A DNA stretch of 64,000 nucleotides from NCBI GenBank assembly GCA_018822845.1, contig JAHJJD010000003.1, positions 17,899-81,898 of the forward strand, in the 5' to 3' direction. The notes under the pieces are model-generated. The model was not told the DNA's origin and did not search any database. It saw only the letters and a list, made by a program, of their open reading frames with translations. Source of the stretch: Gammaproteobacteria bacterium (GTDB lineage: Bacteria > Pseudomonadota > Gammaproteobacteria > Thiotrichales > Thiotrichaceae). The position numbers were made by a program, and so were the translations under genes. This document shows, in pieces, positions 56,501-63,187 of this stretch. How positions within the stretch are numbered: the first letter of the stretch is position 1; every line of letters begins with the position of its first letter.

Positions 56501-59217
56501 ATCTGGTCATCTGGAACGAAGACCGTGAAGGCTACCGCCAAGTGCTGCAAGAACAAATCATGGGGCTGATTGCATGGGGCGTGGAAGCGCACGTCATTGA
56601 CCGCCCCGGTGGTATTTTTGTGCGCCATGCCGACCAGATTTCCAGCGAAGACCGCATCCTGATCCAGTCCGTTGCCCGCGTCATTATCACCGACAGCAAA
56701 GGTTCGCTGACCGATCAAGTGAATCGGCGCGGCTTGCTGGATGTACGTGTCCCGCCTTTCAAACCCAGTCGCTATCCCTTCCCTGCTCCAGCAACCGTGG
56801 GCAGTTTATTGCCGCGTGACGACCTGATCCTGTTCAACGGCTTGGGTGGATTTACTGCTGATGGGCGCGAATACGTGATTACCCCGACCAACGATCAGAC
56901 CACGCCAGCACCGTGGGTCAATGTGCTGGCCAATCCCCACTTTGGCACGGTGATTTCAGAAAGCGGGCAAGCCTATACCTGGGGCGAAAATGCCCACGAA
57001 TACCGATTAACCCCGTGGCATAACGATCCGGTCAGCGATTTAAGCGGTGAAGCCCTGTATTTGCGCGACGAAGACAGCGGCGAGTTCTGGTCGCCCACGC
57101 CTCTACCATGTCCGGGAACGGGCGCGTATATCAGCCGCCACGGTTTCGGCTACAGCGTGTTTGAACACAATGAAAACGGCATTTACTCGGAACTCACCGT
57201 GTTTGTAGCGCTGGATGCGTCGGTCAAATTCTCGGTGCTGAAAGTACGCAACGCCTCCGGTCGTACCCGCCAGCTTTCCGCCACGGGTTACGTGGAATGG
57301 GTACTGGGCGATTTGACCCCGAAATCCGCCCCACATGTGATTACCGAATGCACTGCTCCGCAAGGCGCAGTATTCGCCCGCAACGCCTACAGCATGGAGT
57401 TTGCGGAGCGGGTAGCATTCTTCGCGGTGGATGATGCGAATCGTACTGTCACGGGCGACCGTGCCGAATTCATCGGGCGCAATGGTTCATTACGTGACCC
57501 TGCGGCACTGCAACGGGCGTACTTGTCCGGCAAAGTGGGTGCGGCACTTGACCCGTGCGCGGCAATCCAGGTGTCGTTTGAACTGGCAGCGGGACGCGAA
57601 CACGAAATCGTTTTCAAGCTGGGCACGGGGCGCGATATGCACGATGCCAACACTTTGGTGCAACGTTTCCGGGGCATGGAGGCAACACTCGACGCGCTCA
57701 AACAGGTACAAAATTATTGGGTACAAACCTTGAGCACGGTGCAGGTGGAAACGCCTGACCCTGCGGTGAATATGCTCACCAATGGCTGGCTGTTGTACCA
57801 GACGCTGGGTTGCCGTTTGTGGGGACGCAGCGGTTATTACCAATCCGGCGGCGCGTTCGGTTTCCGCGACCAGTTGCAAGATGTGATGGCGTTGGTTCAT
57901 GCCGAACCGCACAAAGTCCGCGAGCATTTGCTGCTGTGTGCTGGGCATCAGTTTGCAGAGGGTGATGTGCAGCATTGGTGGCATCCTCCGTCCGACCGTG
58001 GGGTGCGCACGCAATGTTCCGATGATTATTTGTGGTTGCCGCTGGTGACGTGCCGCTACATCCTGACCACGGGCGACGTGGCGGTACTGGATGAGCAACG
58101 CGGTTTCCTGAGCGGGCGTGCGGTGAATGCCGGGGAAGATTCCTACTACGACTTGCCGGGGCATTCCACTGAAGCTGCCAGCTTGTACCAGCATTGTGTC
58201 CGCGCCATCCTGCACGGCTTGCGCTTTGGCAAACACGGTTTGCCGCTGATGGGTTCAGGCGACTGGAATGACGGCATGAATCTGGTCGGCATCGAAGGCA
58301 AGGGCGAAAGCATCTGGCTGGGCTTTTTCCTGTGCGAAGTGCTGGGGCAATTTGCCGAATTGGCAAAGCAACGCAATGACATCCCCTTTGCCGAACGCTG
58401 CCAGCAGGAACGTTACCAATTGCACCAAAATCTGGAACGCCACGGCTGGGATGGCGCTTGGTATCGCCGCGCCTACTTCGACGACGGCACGCCCTTGGGT
58501 TCCAGCAGCAACCCGGAATGCCAGATTGATTCGATTGCACAAAGTTGGTCGGTATTGTCTGGCGTTGGTGCGCCCGAACGTACCGCGCAGGCGATGCAAT
58601 CGCTGAATACGCATCTGGTGCGCCGTGATCACGCGCTGGTGCAATTGTTAGACCCGCCGTTCAATACTTCCGACTTGAACCCCGGTTATATCCGTGGCTA
58701 TGTGCCGGGGGTGCGCGAAAACGGTGGGCAATATACCCATGCAGCGATTTGGGCGACGATGGCGTTTGCCCGTTTGGGCGACAGTTCACGCGCGTGGGAA
58801 TTGCTGGGCATGATTAACCCGATCAACCACGCCAACTCACCGCAAACCGTGGCAACGTACAAGGTCGAGCCGTATGTGATTGCCGCCGACGTATACGGGG
58901 TTGCCCCGCATACCGGACGCGGCGGCTGGACGTGGTATACCGGCTCGGCAAGCTGGATGTACCGGCTGATCACCGAATCGTTGCTGGGCTTGCGGCGTGA
59001 AGGCGATAGTTTGCGCTTTGAACCGTGTTTACCCGCAGGCTGGACGGAATTCAGGATGCACTACCGCTATCGGGAAACGCTTTACCATATCACTGTGGCG
59101 CAACCAGCCGGGAATCAGGCTGCGGCAACCCTCCTGCTGGATGATGTTGAGCAGCCGGATGGCAGAATTGCGCTGGTAGACGACCACATGGAGCATTACG
59201 TGTATGCAACGCTATAA
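50572..59217 (+). CDS. ndvB: Cyclic beta-1,2-glucan synthase (NdvB/Cgs-like) with in-frame insertion
   Basis: A 2,881-residue membrane glycosyltransferase/phosphorylase for periplasmic cyclic glucans, close to the Brucella and Rhizobium enzymes in length. Residues 400-470 hold two helices. The GT84 domain follows, with VVPTMLSSAPGIESMMEALE near 507 and the metal-binding TLDTDTQLPRD near 642. More helices lie at about 825-880 and 960-1010. Two beta-sandwich/phosphorylase-like units make up the second half, and the GH94 catalytic region has GSGDWNDGMNLVGIEGKGES at about 2563. Residues about 1210-1242 (ETPPNLPLSGEG...LGGVSS) are encoded by a 99-bp palindromic element and are foreign to the family. 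The gene overlaps the transglutaminase gene by 14 bp. Confidence 0.93.
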   Translation: MKAHRKTLLSHVRQWGAQSFRVNTVRDHTKETQPLRAELFSADQMDRHGRTLADTHQLTQHSVQDQLLDRLSDNENVLVECSRLLTATVSANRRLTPAGEWLLDNFYLIDEQIRTTKRHLPQGYSRELPRLADGASAGLPRVYDIALENIAHGDGRVDPDSLSRFLTAYQTITPLKLGELWAIPIMLRLALIENLRRIAARITTDKIDQDLADTWANRMVAAAEKDPKSLILVIADMARSNPPMSTPFVAELVRRLQWQSAALGLPLSWIEQLLAESHLTIEQLVQIESQQQAADQVSIGNSIGSLRFLGSMDWQKFVETMSVVEQTLCNDPAGAYSEMNFATRDRYRHVVEKIAKYAPYSEGGIAQLAVQLAQAGADKNGNADHTAHVGFYLIDAGLPQLEQAAAAKLPLLKKLQQAACCLPLFSFLGSIALLTVLFTGGLLLQAHAEGVQGLPLALLGIVLALGTSYLSVALVNWLATLLTTPYALPRMDFSEGIPSPSRTLVIVPTMLSSAPGIESMMEALEVRFLANRDAHLHFGLLTDFLDAPLETLKGDAALLHLAQAGIDYLNAKYPGEAGDIFFLFHRPRRWNPQAQVWMGYERKRGKLADLNALLRGGAKDAFALIVGDITPLAGVKYVITLDTDTQLPRDAARQFVGTLAHPLNHAVYDPAKQRVTQGYGILQPRVSVSLSAPSLSRYARLYGGESGIDPYTRAVSDVYQDVFKEGSFIGKGIYDVDAFEQALGGCLPENCILSHDLLEGCYARAGLLSDVQLYEEYPVRYSADVSRRHRWIRGDWQLLGWLLHSVPGAGKERRKNPLSWLSRWKVFDNLRRSLTAAALTLLLLLGWTVLPMAGFWTLAVLAILLIPSVSASLLSLVRKPTDLLLSQHLAAEIRAAEGHFAQAALTLICLPYEAYFSLDAIIRTVWRMAVSKQRLLEWNPSSETNRDSTTLAAVYRTMWITPVIAVVTGLYLMLVRPEALLIAAPILLLWWLAPAIIWWMSEPLARRTSKLTPDQTMFLRKTARRTWAYFENLVGVQDNWLPPDNYQVYRDVGVAHRTSPTNMGMALLANLSAYDFGYLPLGGLIERTANTLRTMERLERYHGHFYNWYDTQSLQPLLPMYVSTVDSGNLGGHLLTLQPGLLALPDQPILAARWLEGLQDTFGIVLESTADKTHWIALQTALDVAATTRPTTLVAVKHCLEHLIALAAEEETPPNLPLSGEGQEIAVSLRSSPDKGRLGGVSSDENDWSVALVRQCRSHLDELRFFVPDGTENNVEGIPTLRELLLIPASSRRAQERITALEQLAMQTGELACMAYDFLYDKPRRLFAIGYNVTERHRDASYYDLLASETRLCNFVTIAQEQVPQESWFALGRLLITTDGEPTLLSWSGSMFEYLMPLLVMPTYTNTLIDQTYHAVVQRQIAYGKQRGVPWGTSESGYNTVDVHLNYQYRAFGVPGLGLKRGLAEDLVIAPYASALALMVDPEAACHNLQRLAADGVVGKFGFYEAVDYTPSRQRRGKERVIIQSFMAHHQGMSLLSLAYLLLDRPMQRRFTANPQFQATLLLLQERIPKATAFYTQAAEVAEVLLASSEPQIPIRVLTNPNTLIPEVQLLSNGRYHVMVTNAGGGYSRYKDLAVTRWREDTTRDHWGTFCYIRDVASGAFWSTAHQPTLAPADHYEAIFSEGRAEFRRRDHDFDTHIDIVVSPEDDIGLRRVRITNDSPLRRTIEVTSYTEVVLASPASDTLHPAFSKLFAQTEIIDPLQAILCTRRPRALDEHSPWLFHLMAVHEGESSGISYETDRAQFIGRGNTLVAPHAMTTADHLSNSVGAVLDPIVAIRHRITLEPEASVTLDMVIGIADTREASLQLVEKYRDRRLADRVFDLAWTHSQVVLRQLNASEAEAQLYGRLANSVIYSHAALRADASTLISNHRGQSGLWAHAISGDLPIVLLQIKDLDNIELVRQMVKAHAYWRLKGLTVDLVIWNEDREGYRQVLQEQIMGLIAWGVEAHVIDRPGGIFVRHADQISSEDRILIQSVARVIITDSKGSLTDQVNRRGLLDVRVPPFKPSRYPFPAPATVGSLLPRDDLILFNGLGGFTADGREYVITPTNDQTTPAPWVNVLANPHFGTVISESGQAYTWGENAHEYRLTPWHNDPVSDLSGEALYLRDEDSGEFWSPTPLPCPGTGAYISRHGFGYSVFEHNENGIYSELTVFVALDASVKFSVLKVRNASGRTRQLSATGYVEWVLGDLTPKSAPHVITECTAPQGAVFARNAYSMEFAERVAFFAVDDANRTVTGDRAEFIGRNGSLRDPAALQRAYLSGKVGAALDPCAAIQVSFELAAGREHEIVFKLGTGRDMHDANTLVQRFRGMEATLDALKQVQNYWVQTLSTVQVETPDPAVNMLTNGWLLYQTLGCRLWGRSGYYQSGGAFGFRDQLQDVMALVHAEPHKVREHLLLCAGHQFAEGDVQHWWHPPSDRGVRTQCSDDYLWLPLVTCRYILTTGDVAVLDEQRGFLSGRAVNAGEDSYYDLPGHSTEAASLYQHCVRAILHGLRFGKHGLPLMGSGDWNDGMNLVGIEGKGESIWLGFFLCEVLGQFAELAKQRNDIPFAERCQQERYQLHQNLERHGWDGAWYRRAYFDDGTPLGSSSNPECQIDSIAQSWSVLSGVGAPERTAQAMQSLNTHLVRRDHALVQLLDPPFNTSDLNPGYIRGYVPGVRENGGQYTHAAIWATMAFARLGDSSRAWELLGMINPINHANSPQTVATYKVEPYVIAADVYGVAPHTGRGGWTWYTGSASWMYRLITESLLGLRREGDSLRFEPCLPAGWTEFRMHYRYRETLYHITVAQPAGNQAAATLLLDDVEQPDGRIALVDDHMEHYVYATL
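54200..54298. repeat. Double-hairpin palindromic element, in frame in ndvB
   Basis: A 99-bp (33-codon) inverted repeat. Arms are 54200-54235 and 54263-54298, 36 bases each and nearly identical. Arms begin AAGAAACCCCTCC; the inner hairpin is CTCCCC-TTATCA-GGGGAG. It encodes ETPPNLPLSGEG...SSPDKGRLGGVSS, the same frame and nearly the same peptide as in LutC. Confidence 0.95.
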
Positions 59218-60055
59218 AATCCTGCACCGCACTTACTACAACTTTACCAATCCGATGAGCCTTGAGCCGCATGTGTTGCGCCTGCGTCCACGGGAAGGTC
59301 ATGAACTGCGTATCGAATCCTCGCTGCTGGAGATTACCCCTCCCGCCACCCTGCGCTGGCAGCGCGATGTGGAAGACAATTGCGTGGCACTGGCGACGTT
59401 TACTTCACCTACCCGCCATCTCCTGATTGAAAGCACCACCATTATCCAGCAGTACAATGAAACCCCGCTGGATTTTTGGGTAGCCGATTATGCGCTGGAC
59501 TACCCCTTTGCGTACCGGCCAGACGATCAGTTAGTGCTGGCGGCTTACCGGCAGACCAAGCAACCAGCCAGCAACCTGCTGGCAGCATGGCTTGCCAGCG
59601 TGTGGCAAGCGGGCGAACGCATCCAGACCATCACCTTGCTGCAACGTCTGAGCAGCCGCATCCAGCAAACGCTGCGCTACCAGTTACGGGAAGAAGCGGG
59701 TGTGCAATCTGCCACTGAAACCCTGTCCCTTGGCTCTGGCTCATGCCGCGACTCGGCTTACCTGTTCATGGAAGCCGCCCGCCTGCTGGGTTTTGCTGCC
59801 CGTTTCGTCAGCGGTTATCTACACGCGCCACCAACAACCACCAATTTCGGCTCAACCCACGCATGGGCTGAAGTATTCATCCCCGGTGCAGGCTGGAAAG
59901 GGTTTGACCCCAGCATCGGTACTATCGTCGGCACTGACCACGTGGCGGTTGCCGTGGCGCGCCTGCCCGAATCCGTACCGCCCGTGGCAGGTGCATTTGT
60001 AGGACCTGCGCAGGCAACGCTGGATGTGGGGGTTTGGGTGACAGCGCTATCATGA
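59204..60055 (+). CDS. Transglutaminase-like cysteine protease family protein 1
   Basis: A 283-residue protein. The N-terminal Bact_transglu_N beta domain starts KILHRTYYNFTNPMSLEPHVLRLRPREGHEL. The papain-like core has catalytic Cys in GSGSCRDSAYLF near residue 183, His in STHAWAEVFIPGAGW near 223, and Asp in GFDPS. There is no signal peptide. It is co-translated with ndvB, so a role linked to glucan synthesis or envelope is inferred; the family's chemistry in bacteria is mostly unknown. Confidence 0.88.
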   Translation: MQRYKILHRTYYNFTNPMSLEPHVLRLRPREGHELRIESSLLEITPPATLRWQRDVEDNCVALATFTSPTRHLLIESTTIIQQYNETPLDFWVADYALDYPFAYRPDDQLVLAAYRQTKQPASNLLAAWLASVWQAGERIQTITLLQRLSSRIQQTLRYQLREEAGVQSATETLSLGSGSCRDSAYLFMEAARLLGFAARFVSGYLHAPPTTTNFGSTHAWAEVFIPGAGWKGFDPSIGTIVGTDHVAVAVARLPESVPPVAGAFVGPAQATLDVGVWVTALS

Positions 60056-60110
60056 TTATTGCACTGGATGATTAAATCCAGCAAAGCTCCATAATCATCC
60101 TTATTTTAAC

Positions 60111-60135
60111 AAGCTTTATTTTTTATAAAGCTTTT
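60111..60135 (+). terminator. AT-rich hairpin terminator after the ndvB operon
   Basis: Perfect stem AAGCTTTAT / ATAAAGCTT with a TTTTT loop, followed by only two T residues. The AT-rich 220-bp gap around it carries no gene. Confidence 0.5.
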
Positions 60136-60278
60136 CGCTAGTTATCACAATTTACCTTGCTATATTTTATAATGTAGCGCCTAATAGAAATATAAAGTTT
60201 TTCTCCTTTAATTTTGCTGGATCACCAACAAAGGAAAGGAATAAAAATATGCATCATTACAAATAAAGGAGGTATATT

Positions 60279-60569
60279 ATGAATACCAAAGAAGATTACC
60301 AACAGAAAATCGAAGCCGAGCTAGGGTTAGCCCAAGCTAAATTAGCTGAATTTCAAGCACGGGCAAAAGTAGCATCAGCCGATACCCGCATGAGCTATAA
60401 CGAGCATATGCGCGATATGGAACAGAAGTTTGATGCCACCAGAACCAAGTTGAAAGAGTTTGGTGAAGCCAGTGATGGCGCATGGGAAAACCTTAAGGAT
60501 GGTGTTGAAACCGCATGGAATTCCTTGAGCACATCCGTTCAAAATGCTGCTGCCAAGTTCAAAGCCTGA
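60279..60569 (+). CDS. Coiled-coil stress protein (sll1863-like)
   Basis: A 96-residue, all-helical, highly charged protein with heptad repeats (YQQKIEAELGLAQAKLAEFQAR) and the end NLKDGVETAWNSLSTSVQNA. This pattern is found in sll1863-type stress proteins. AAAGGAGG before the ATG predicts strong translation. It starts a run of small stress and envelope genes. Confidence 0.72.
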   Translation: MNTKEDYQQKIEAELGLAQAKLAEFQARAKVASADTRMSYNEHMRDMEQKFDATRTKLKEFGEASDGAWENLKDGVETAWNSLSTSVQNAAAKFKA

Positions 60570-60714
60570 CTCTGCCCCGCTTCCCCTTCCCGACAAGTTT
60601 TGCTAACACACTAGCATTTTAAGGTAGTCCATCAATTTCACCCCCAAAAGGTGGGTTGCCTTATTTTTTAATTCCCTTCAATGAAGCCAATATGCGCTTT
60701 AAAGGAGCAACCTC

Positions 60715-60939
60715 ATGGACACGAATTATCTGTCAGCCAACTGGCATCAAGCAAAAGGCAAAGTACGCGAAAAATTCGGCAAACTGACCAACGATGACTT
60801 GCTGGAAATCGGCGGCAAAATTGAAGTGCTCGTCGGTAAATTGCAAGAACGCTATGGCATGAGCCTCGAAGAAGCTGAAGCTTCCGTCACCGGCTTAAAA
60901 ATTGATGCTGAAGGCATGAAGCTGGAAACCAACCTTTAA
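60715..60939 (+). CDS. CsbD-family stress protein
   Basis: A 74-residue hydrophilic protein opening NYLSANWHQAKGKVREKFGKLTNDDL and continuing EIGGKIEVLVGKLQERYG, as in CsbD/YjbJ general stress proteins. AAAGGAGC precedes the ATG. Confidence 0.88.
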   Translation: MDTNYLSANWHQAKGKVREKFGKLTNDDLLEIGGKIEVLVGKLQERYGMSLEEAEASVTGLKIDAEGMKLETNL

Positions 60940-60956
60940 CGAATAACGGATCTTTT

Positions 60957-61277
60957 ATGAAAATCAATTTTATTTTATTTTCCTTATTAATGGCTACAAC
61001 CTTGCTTGGTTGTGACAGTGCAACTGAACAGAAGGCTGTCGACGCTGCCCATACCGCCAATGAAAAGATGAAAGATACGGCTCACGAAGTCAAAGATGCA
61101 ACCGTTGATGCCGCACGTGCTACTCAGGAGAAGGCGAGTGAAGCTGCCGATGCCGTGAAGGAGCAAGCCGAAAAAGCCAAAGCGGCAACCGCCGACGCTG
61201 TCGAAAACGCAGCCGAAAGGACCGCAGACAAAGCGGCACAAGAAAAGCAAGAAGCCGAAGATGCCTTGAAAAAATAA
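60957..61277 (+). CDS. LEA-like alanine/lysine-rich lipoprotein
   Basis: A 106-residue predicted lipoprotein with lipobox LLGC at residues 16-19. The mature part is an amphipathic Ala/Lys/Glu helix with repeated units such as HEVKDATVDAARATQEKASE and AADAVKEQAEKAKAA, like late-embryogenesis-abundant or apolipoprotein repeats. It would sit on the inner or outer membrane. It is 17 bp after the CsbD gene. Confidence 0.75.
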   Translation: MKINFILFSLLMATTLLGCDSATEQKAVDAAHTANEKMKDTAHEVKDATVDAARATQEKASEAADAVKEQAEKAKAATADAVENAAERTADKAAQEKQEAEDALKK

Positions 61278-61319
61278 TACCTTACAGTAACTTCCGTAGT
61301 AAGTGTTTGATGGTGATTT

Positions 61320-61765
61320 ATGGATATGAATAAAATGAACAAGCCCATGCTGGCTTTCGCCGTTACTTCTGCCGTGCTAGGTACGGCTGCACCCTGGATG
61401 TAGGCGCGGAATATCACCGTCCGCTGAGCAATCAGACCCAGTTTTCCAATGAAGCGTCTGCTTCTGCCATTTTGCAAGATAGCGACAATAGCTACACGGC
61501 TAAAAATGCCATGAGCCTGACGCATGAGTTATCGGACCGGGTGGATTGGCTGAATAGTTGGGCGATGAATTACGACCACAATGATGTCACCAATGCAGAT
61601 ACTACTACCAATGCTGTGAGTTCTACCTACCGTTACTACATCAGCAATAAATTGGCATTTGATACTGTATTGGCTTTATCCAAAGTCGATGATGACATTG
61701 CTAATAACGGCAATGATGAAGTCGACAAGTCATTATTCATGGGCGTGACTTATCGTCTAAAATAA
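61320..61765 (+). pseudogene. Broken outer-membrane beta-barrel protein gene
   Basis: A signal peptide (MNKMNKPMLAFAVTSAVLGT) is read from 61320 and stops at TAG 61401-61403. From about 61388, in another frame, a barrel-like protein continues from LDVGAEYHRPLSNQTQFSNE to the end DKSLFMGVTYRLK at 61765. The two parts look like one gene that lost its N-terminal mature region and its frame by deletion. Alternating polar and aromatic strands fit an outer-membrane barrel. Confidence 0.72.
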
Positions 61766-61823
61766 TGTTTTTCGCATGATTGATTGAATAGTTTTCCTTA
61801 TTTAAAGGGAACGGAGTATTGAG

Positions 61824-62036
61824 ATGAAAACGTTACCTAAATTAACTGCCAGTGCAGTGACCCTTGCTGTTTTGCTGAGTCTGTCAGCGTGTTCCGGGCT
61901 GACAGCCCGCGAAAAAAATACCGCAGTGGGTGCGGGTGTTGGAGCAGTTGCCGGTAGCGTGGTAACGGGTGGATCAACAGCCGGAACAGTCGGTGGTGCA
62001 GCAGTCGGTGGGATCATAGGTCACAGCGTGCGCTAA
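61824..62036 (+). CDS. Glycine-zipper lipoprotein
   Basis: A 70-residue lipoprotein with lipobox LSAC near residue 23, followed by GLTAREKNTAVGAGVGAVAG and VGGAAVGGIIGHSV. The small-residue zipper would span or stack in the outer membrane, as in OsmB- or SlyB-like proteins. GGAG lies before the ATG. Confidence 0.82.
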   Translation: MKTLPKLTASAVTLAVLLSLSACSGLTAREKNTAVGAGVGAVAGSVVTGGSTAGTVGGAAVGGIIGHSVR

Positions 62037-62042
62037 ACCATT

Positions 62043-62834
62043 ATGAGGCTATATACCAGTTGTGATCTGGCGTTCGAGATTCCTGCACCGACGCCGTTTG
62101 TGCTGATGTTGCGCCCGCGCAGTGGTATGCAGCAATGGGTCACCAAAGAGGAATACCGCCTCGTTCCCAGCGTACCGGTGTTCGAATTCACCGATAACTA
62201 CGGCAACCTCTGCCAGCGGCTGGTGGCACCGCCAGGGATTTTCACGGTGTACACCTCGGCTGAAGTGATGACCGCAGACCATGTGGATCATGCGCCGGGA
62301 GCGCCGTTTATTGAGGTGCAAAATCTTCCCGATGCTGAACTCAGTTACCTGTTGCCCAGCCGTTACTGTGAGTCAGAACGCTTTGGTCAGATGGCAACCG
62401 AGATTAGCGCAAACCAGCAGGCAGGTTACGATCAGGTTGCGGCAATTGCGGCCTGGCTGCGTGCCAATATCCGCTTTGCACCGGGCAGCAGCAACATTCC
62501 GGTGTCAGCGGTGGAGGTCAACGGCAAGCGCTCGGGAGTCTGCCGGGACTTTGCGCACCTTGGCATTGCCTTGTGCCGCAGCCTGAGCATCCCCGCCCGC
62601 ATGGTAGTGGGTTATCTCTACCAACTCGACCCGATGGATTTGCACGCCTGGTTTGAAGCCTATGTCGGCGGGCGCTGGTATACGTTTGATGCCACGCAAG
62701 CCGGACTCAAAGGCGGCTATGTGGTGCTGGGCTACGGGCGGGATGCGGCGGATGTGGCGGTCTACAACCAGTTTGGCCCGGCGGTACATCCCACCGCCCA
62801 GACAGTTTGCGTGCAGCGCATCAAGGAACATTAG
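62043..62834 (+). CDS. Transglutaminase-like cysteine protease family protein 2
   Basis: A 263-residue protein with an N-terminal beta domain starting [20 protein letters not shown]. The catalytic core has Cys in [13 protein letters not shown] near residue 164, and His and Asp in [20 protein letters not shown] near 200-218. It differs in sequence from protein 1 at 59204 but has the same layout. It is 6 bp after the glycine-zipper lipoprotein, without a strong ribosome site. Confidence 0.85.
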   Translation: MRLYTSCDLAFEIPAPTPFVLMLRPRSGMQQWVTKEEYRLVPSVPVFEFTDNYGNLCQRLVAPPGIFTVYTSAEVMTADHVDHAPGAPFIEVQNLPDAELSYLLPSRYCESERFGQMATEISANQQAGYDQVAAIAAWLRANIRFAPGSSNIPVSAVEVNGKRSGVCRDFAHLGIALCRSLSIPARMVVGYLYQLDPMDLHAWFEAYVGGRWYTFDATQAGLKGGYVVLGYGRDAADVAVYNQFGPAVHPTAQTVCVQRIKEH

Positions 62835-62843
62835 GTTTTTTAC

Positions 62844-63062
62844 ATGAAAACAACACTCAAATTGGCTGTCAAAGCGGTCACCTGCGCCGCTTTGTTACTC
62901 GGTATCACGGCTTGTTCCGGGACACCTGCACGCAAAGCAGCAGACGAGCGCTGGAAGCCTGCATCAGTTTGCCCACTAAACTCTGGTTTCCTGTGGAGTG
63001 AACCTGACCGCGAGTGTTTAATCAAGGAGCAACAACAATGGAAGCCTCGATATATTACCTGA
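62844..63062 (+). CDS. Short lipoprotein, possibly a decayed glycine-zipper copy
   Basis: A 72-residue frame beginning MKTTLKLAVKAVTCAALLLG with lipobox ITAC, then SGTPARKAA. This start parallels the gene at 61824 (CSGLTAREK), but the glycine zipper is missing and the rest (WKPASVCPLNSGFLWSEPDR) has no family look. It ends inside the next gene. It is probably a duplicated lipoprotein gene truncated by deletion. Confidence 0.4.
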   Translation: MKTTLKLAVKAVTCAALLLGITACSGTPARKAADERWKPASVCPLNSGFLWSEPDRECLIKEQQQWKPRYIT

Positions 63063-63187
63063 TACCTGTGGCCTTTATTGCCATTGTGGTTTACGTCTAT
63101 CGCCCATGGGCGAAAAAGCGTTACCAAAAAGATGCCGAAATCCCGTTTGCCGATGATGACGATAAACATGACAAAGGCGCTCAGTAA
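63038..63187 (+). CDS. CcoQ/FixQ-like small membrane protein
   Basis: A 49-residue protein: one helix (IYYLIPVAFIAIVVYVY), then RPWAKKRYQKDAEIPFADDD. This matches the cbb3 oxidase subunit CcoQ pattern. AAGGAG precedes the ATG. No ccoN, ccoO or ccoP lies nearby, so it is an orphan and may not belong to an oxidase. Confidence 0.55.
   Translation: MEASIYYLIPVAFIAIVVYVYRPWAKKRYQKDAEIPFADDDDKHDKGAQ

Noticed and set aside
60640..60672. Terminator before the CsbD gene (ACCC..GGGT with T-rich tail)
   Set aside because: The stem is short and interrupted; not convincing.
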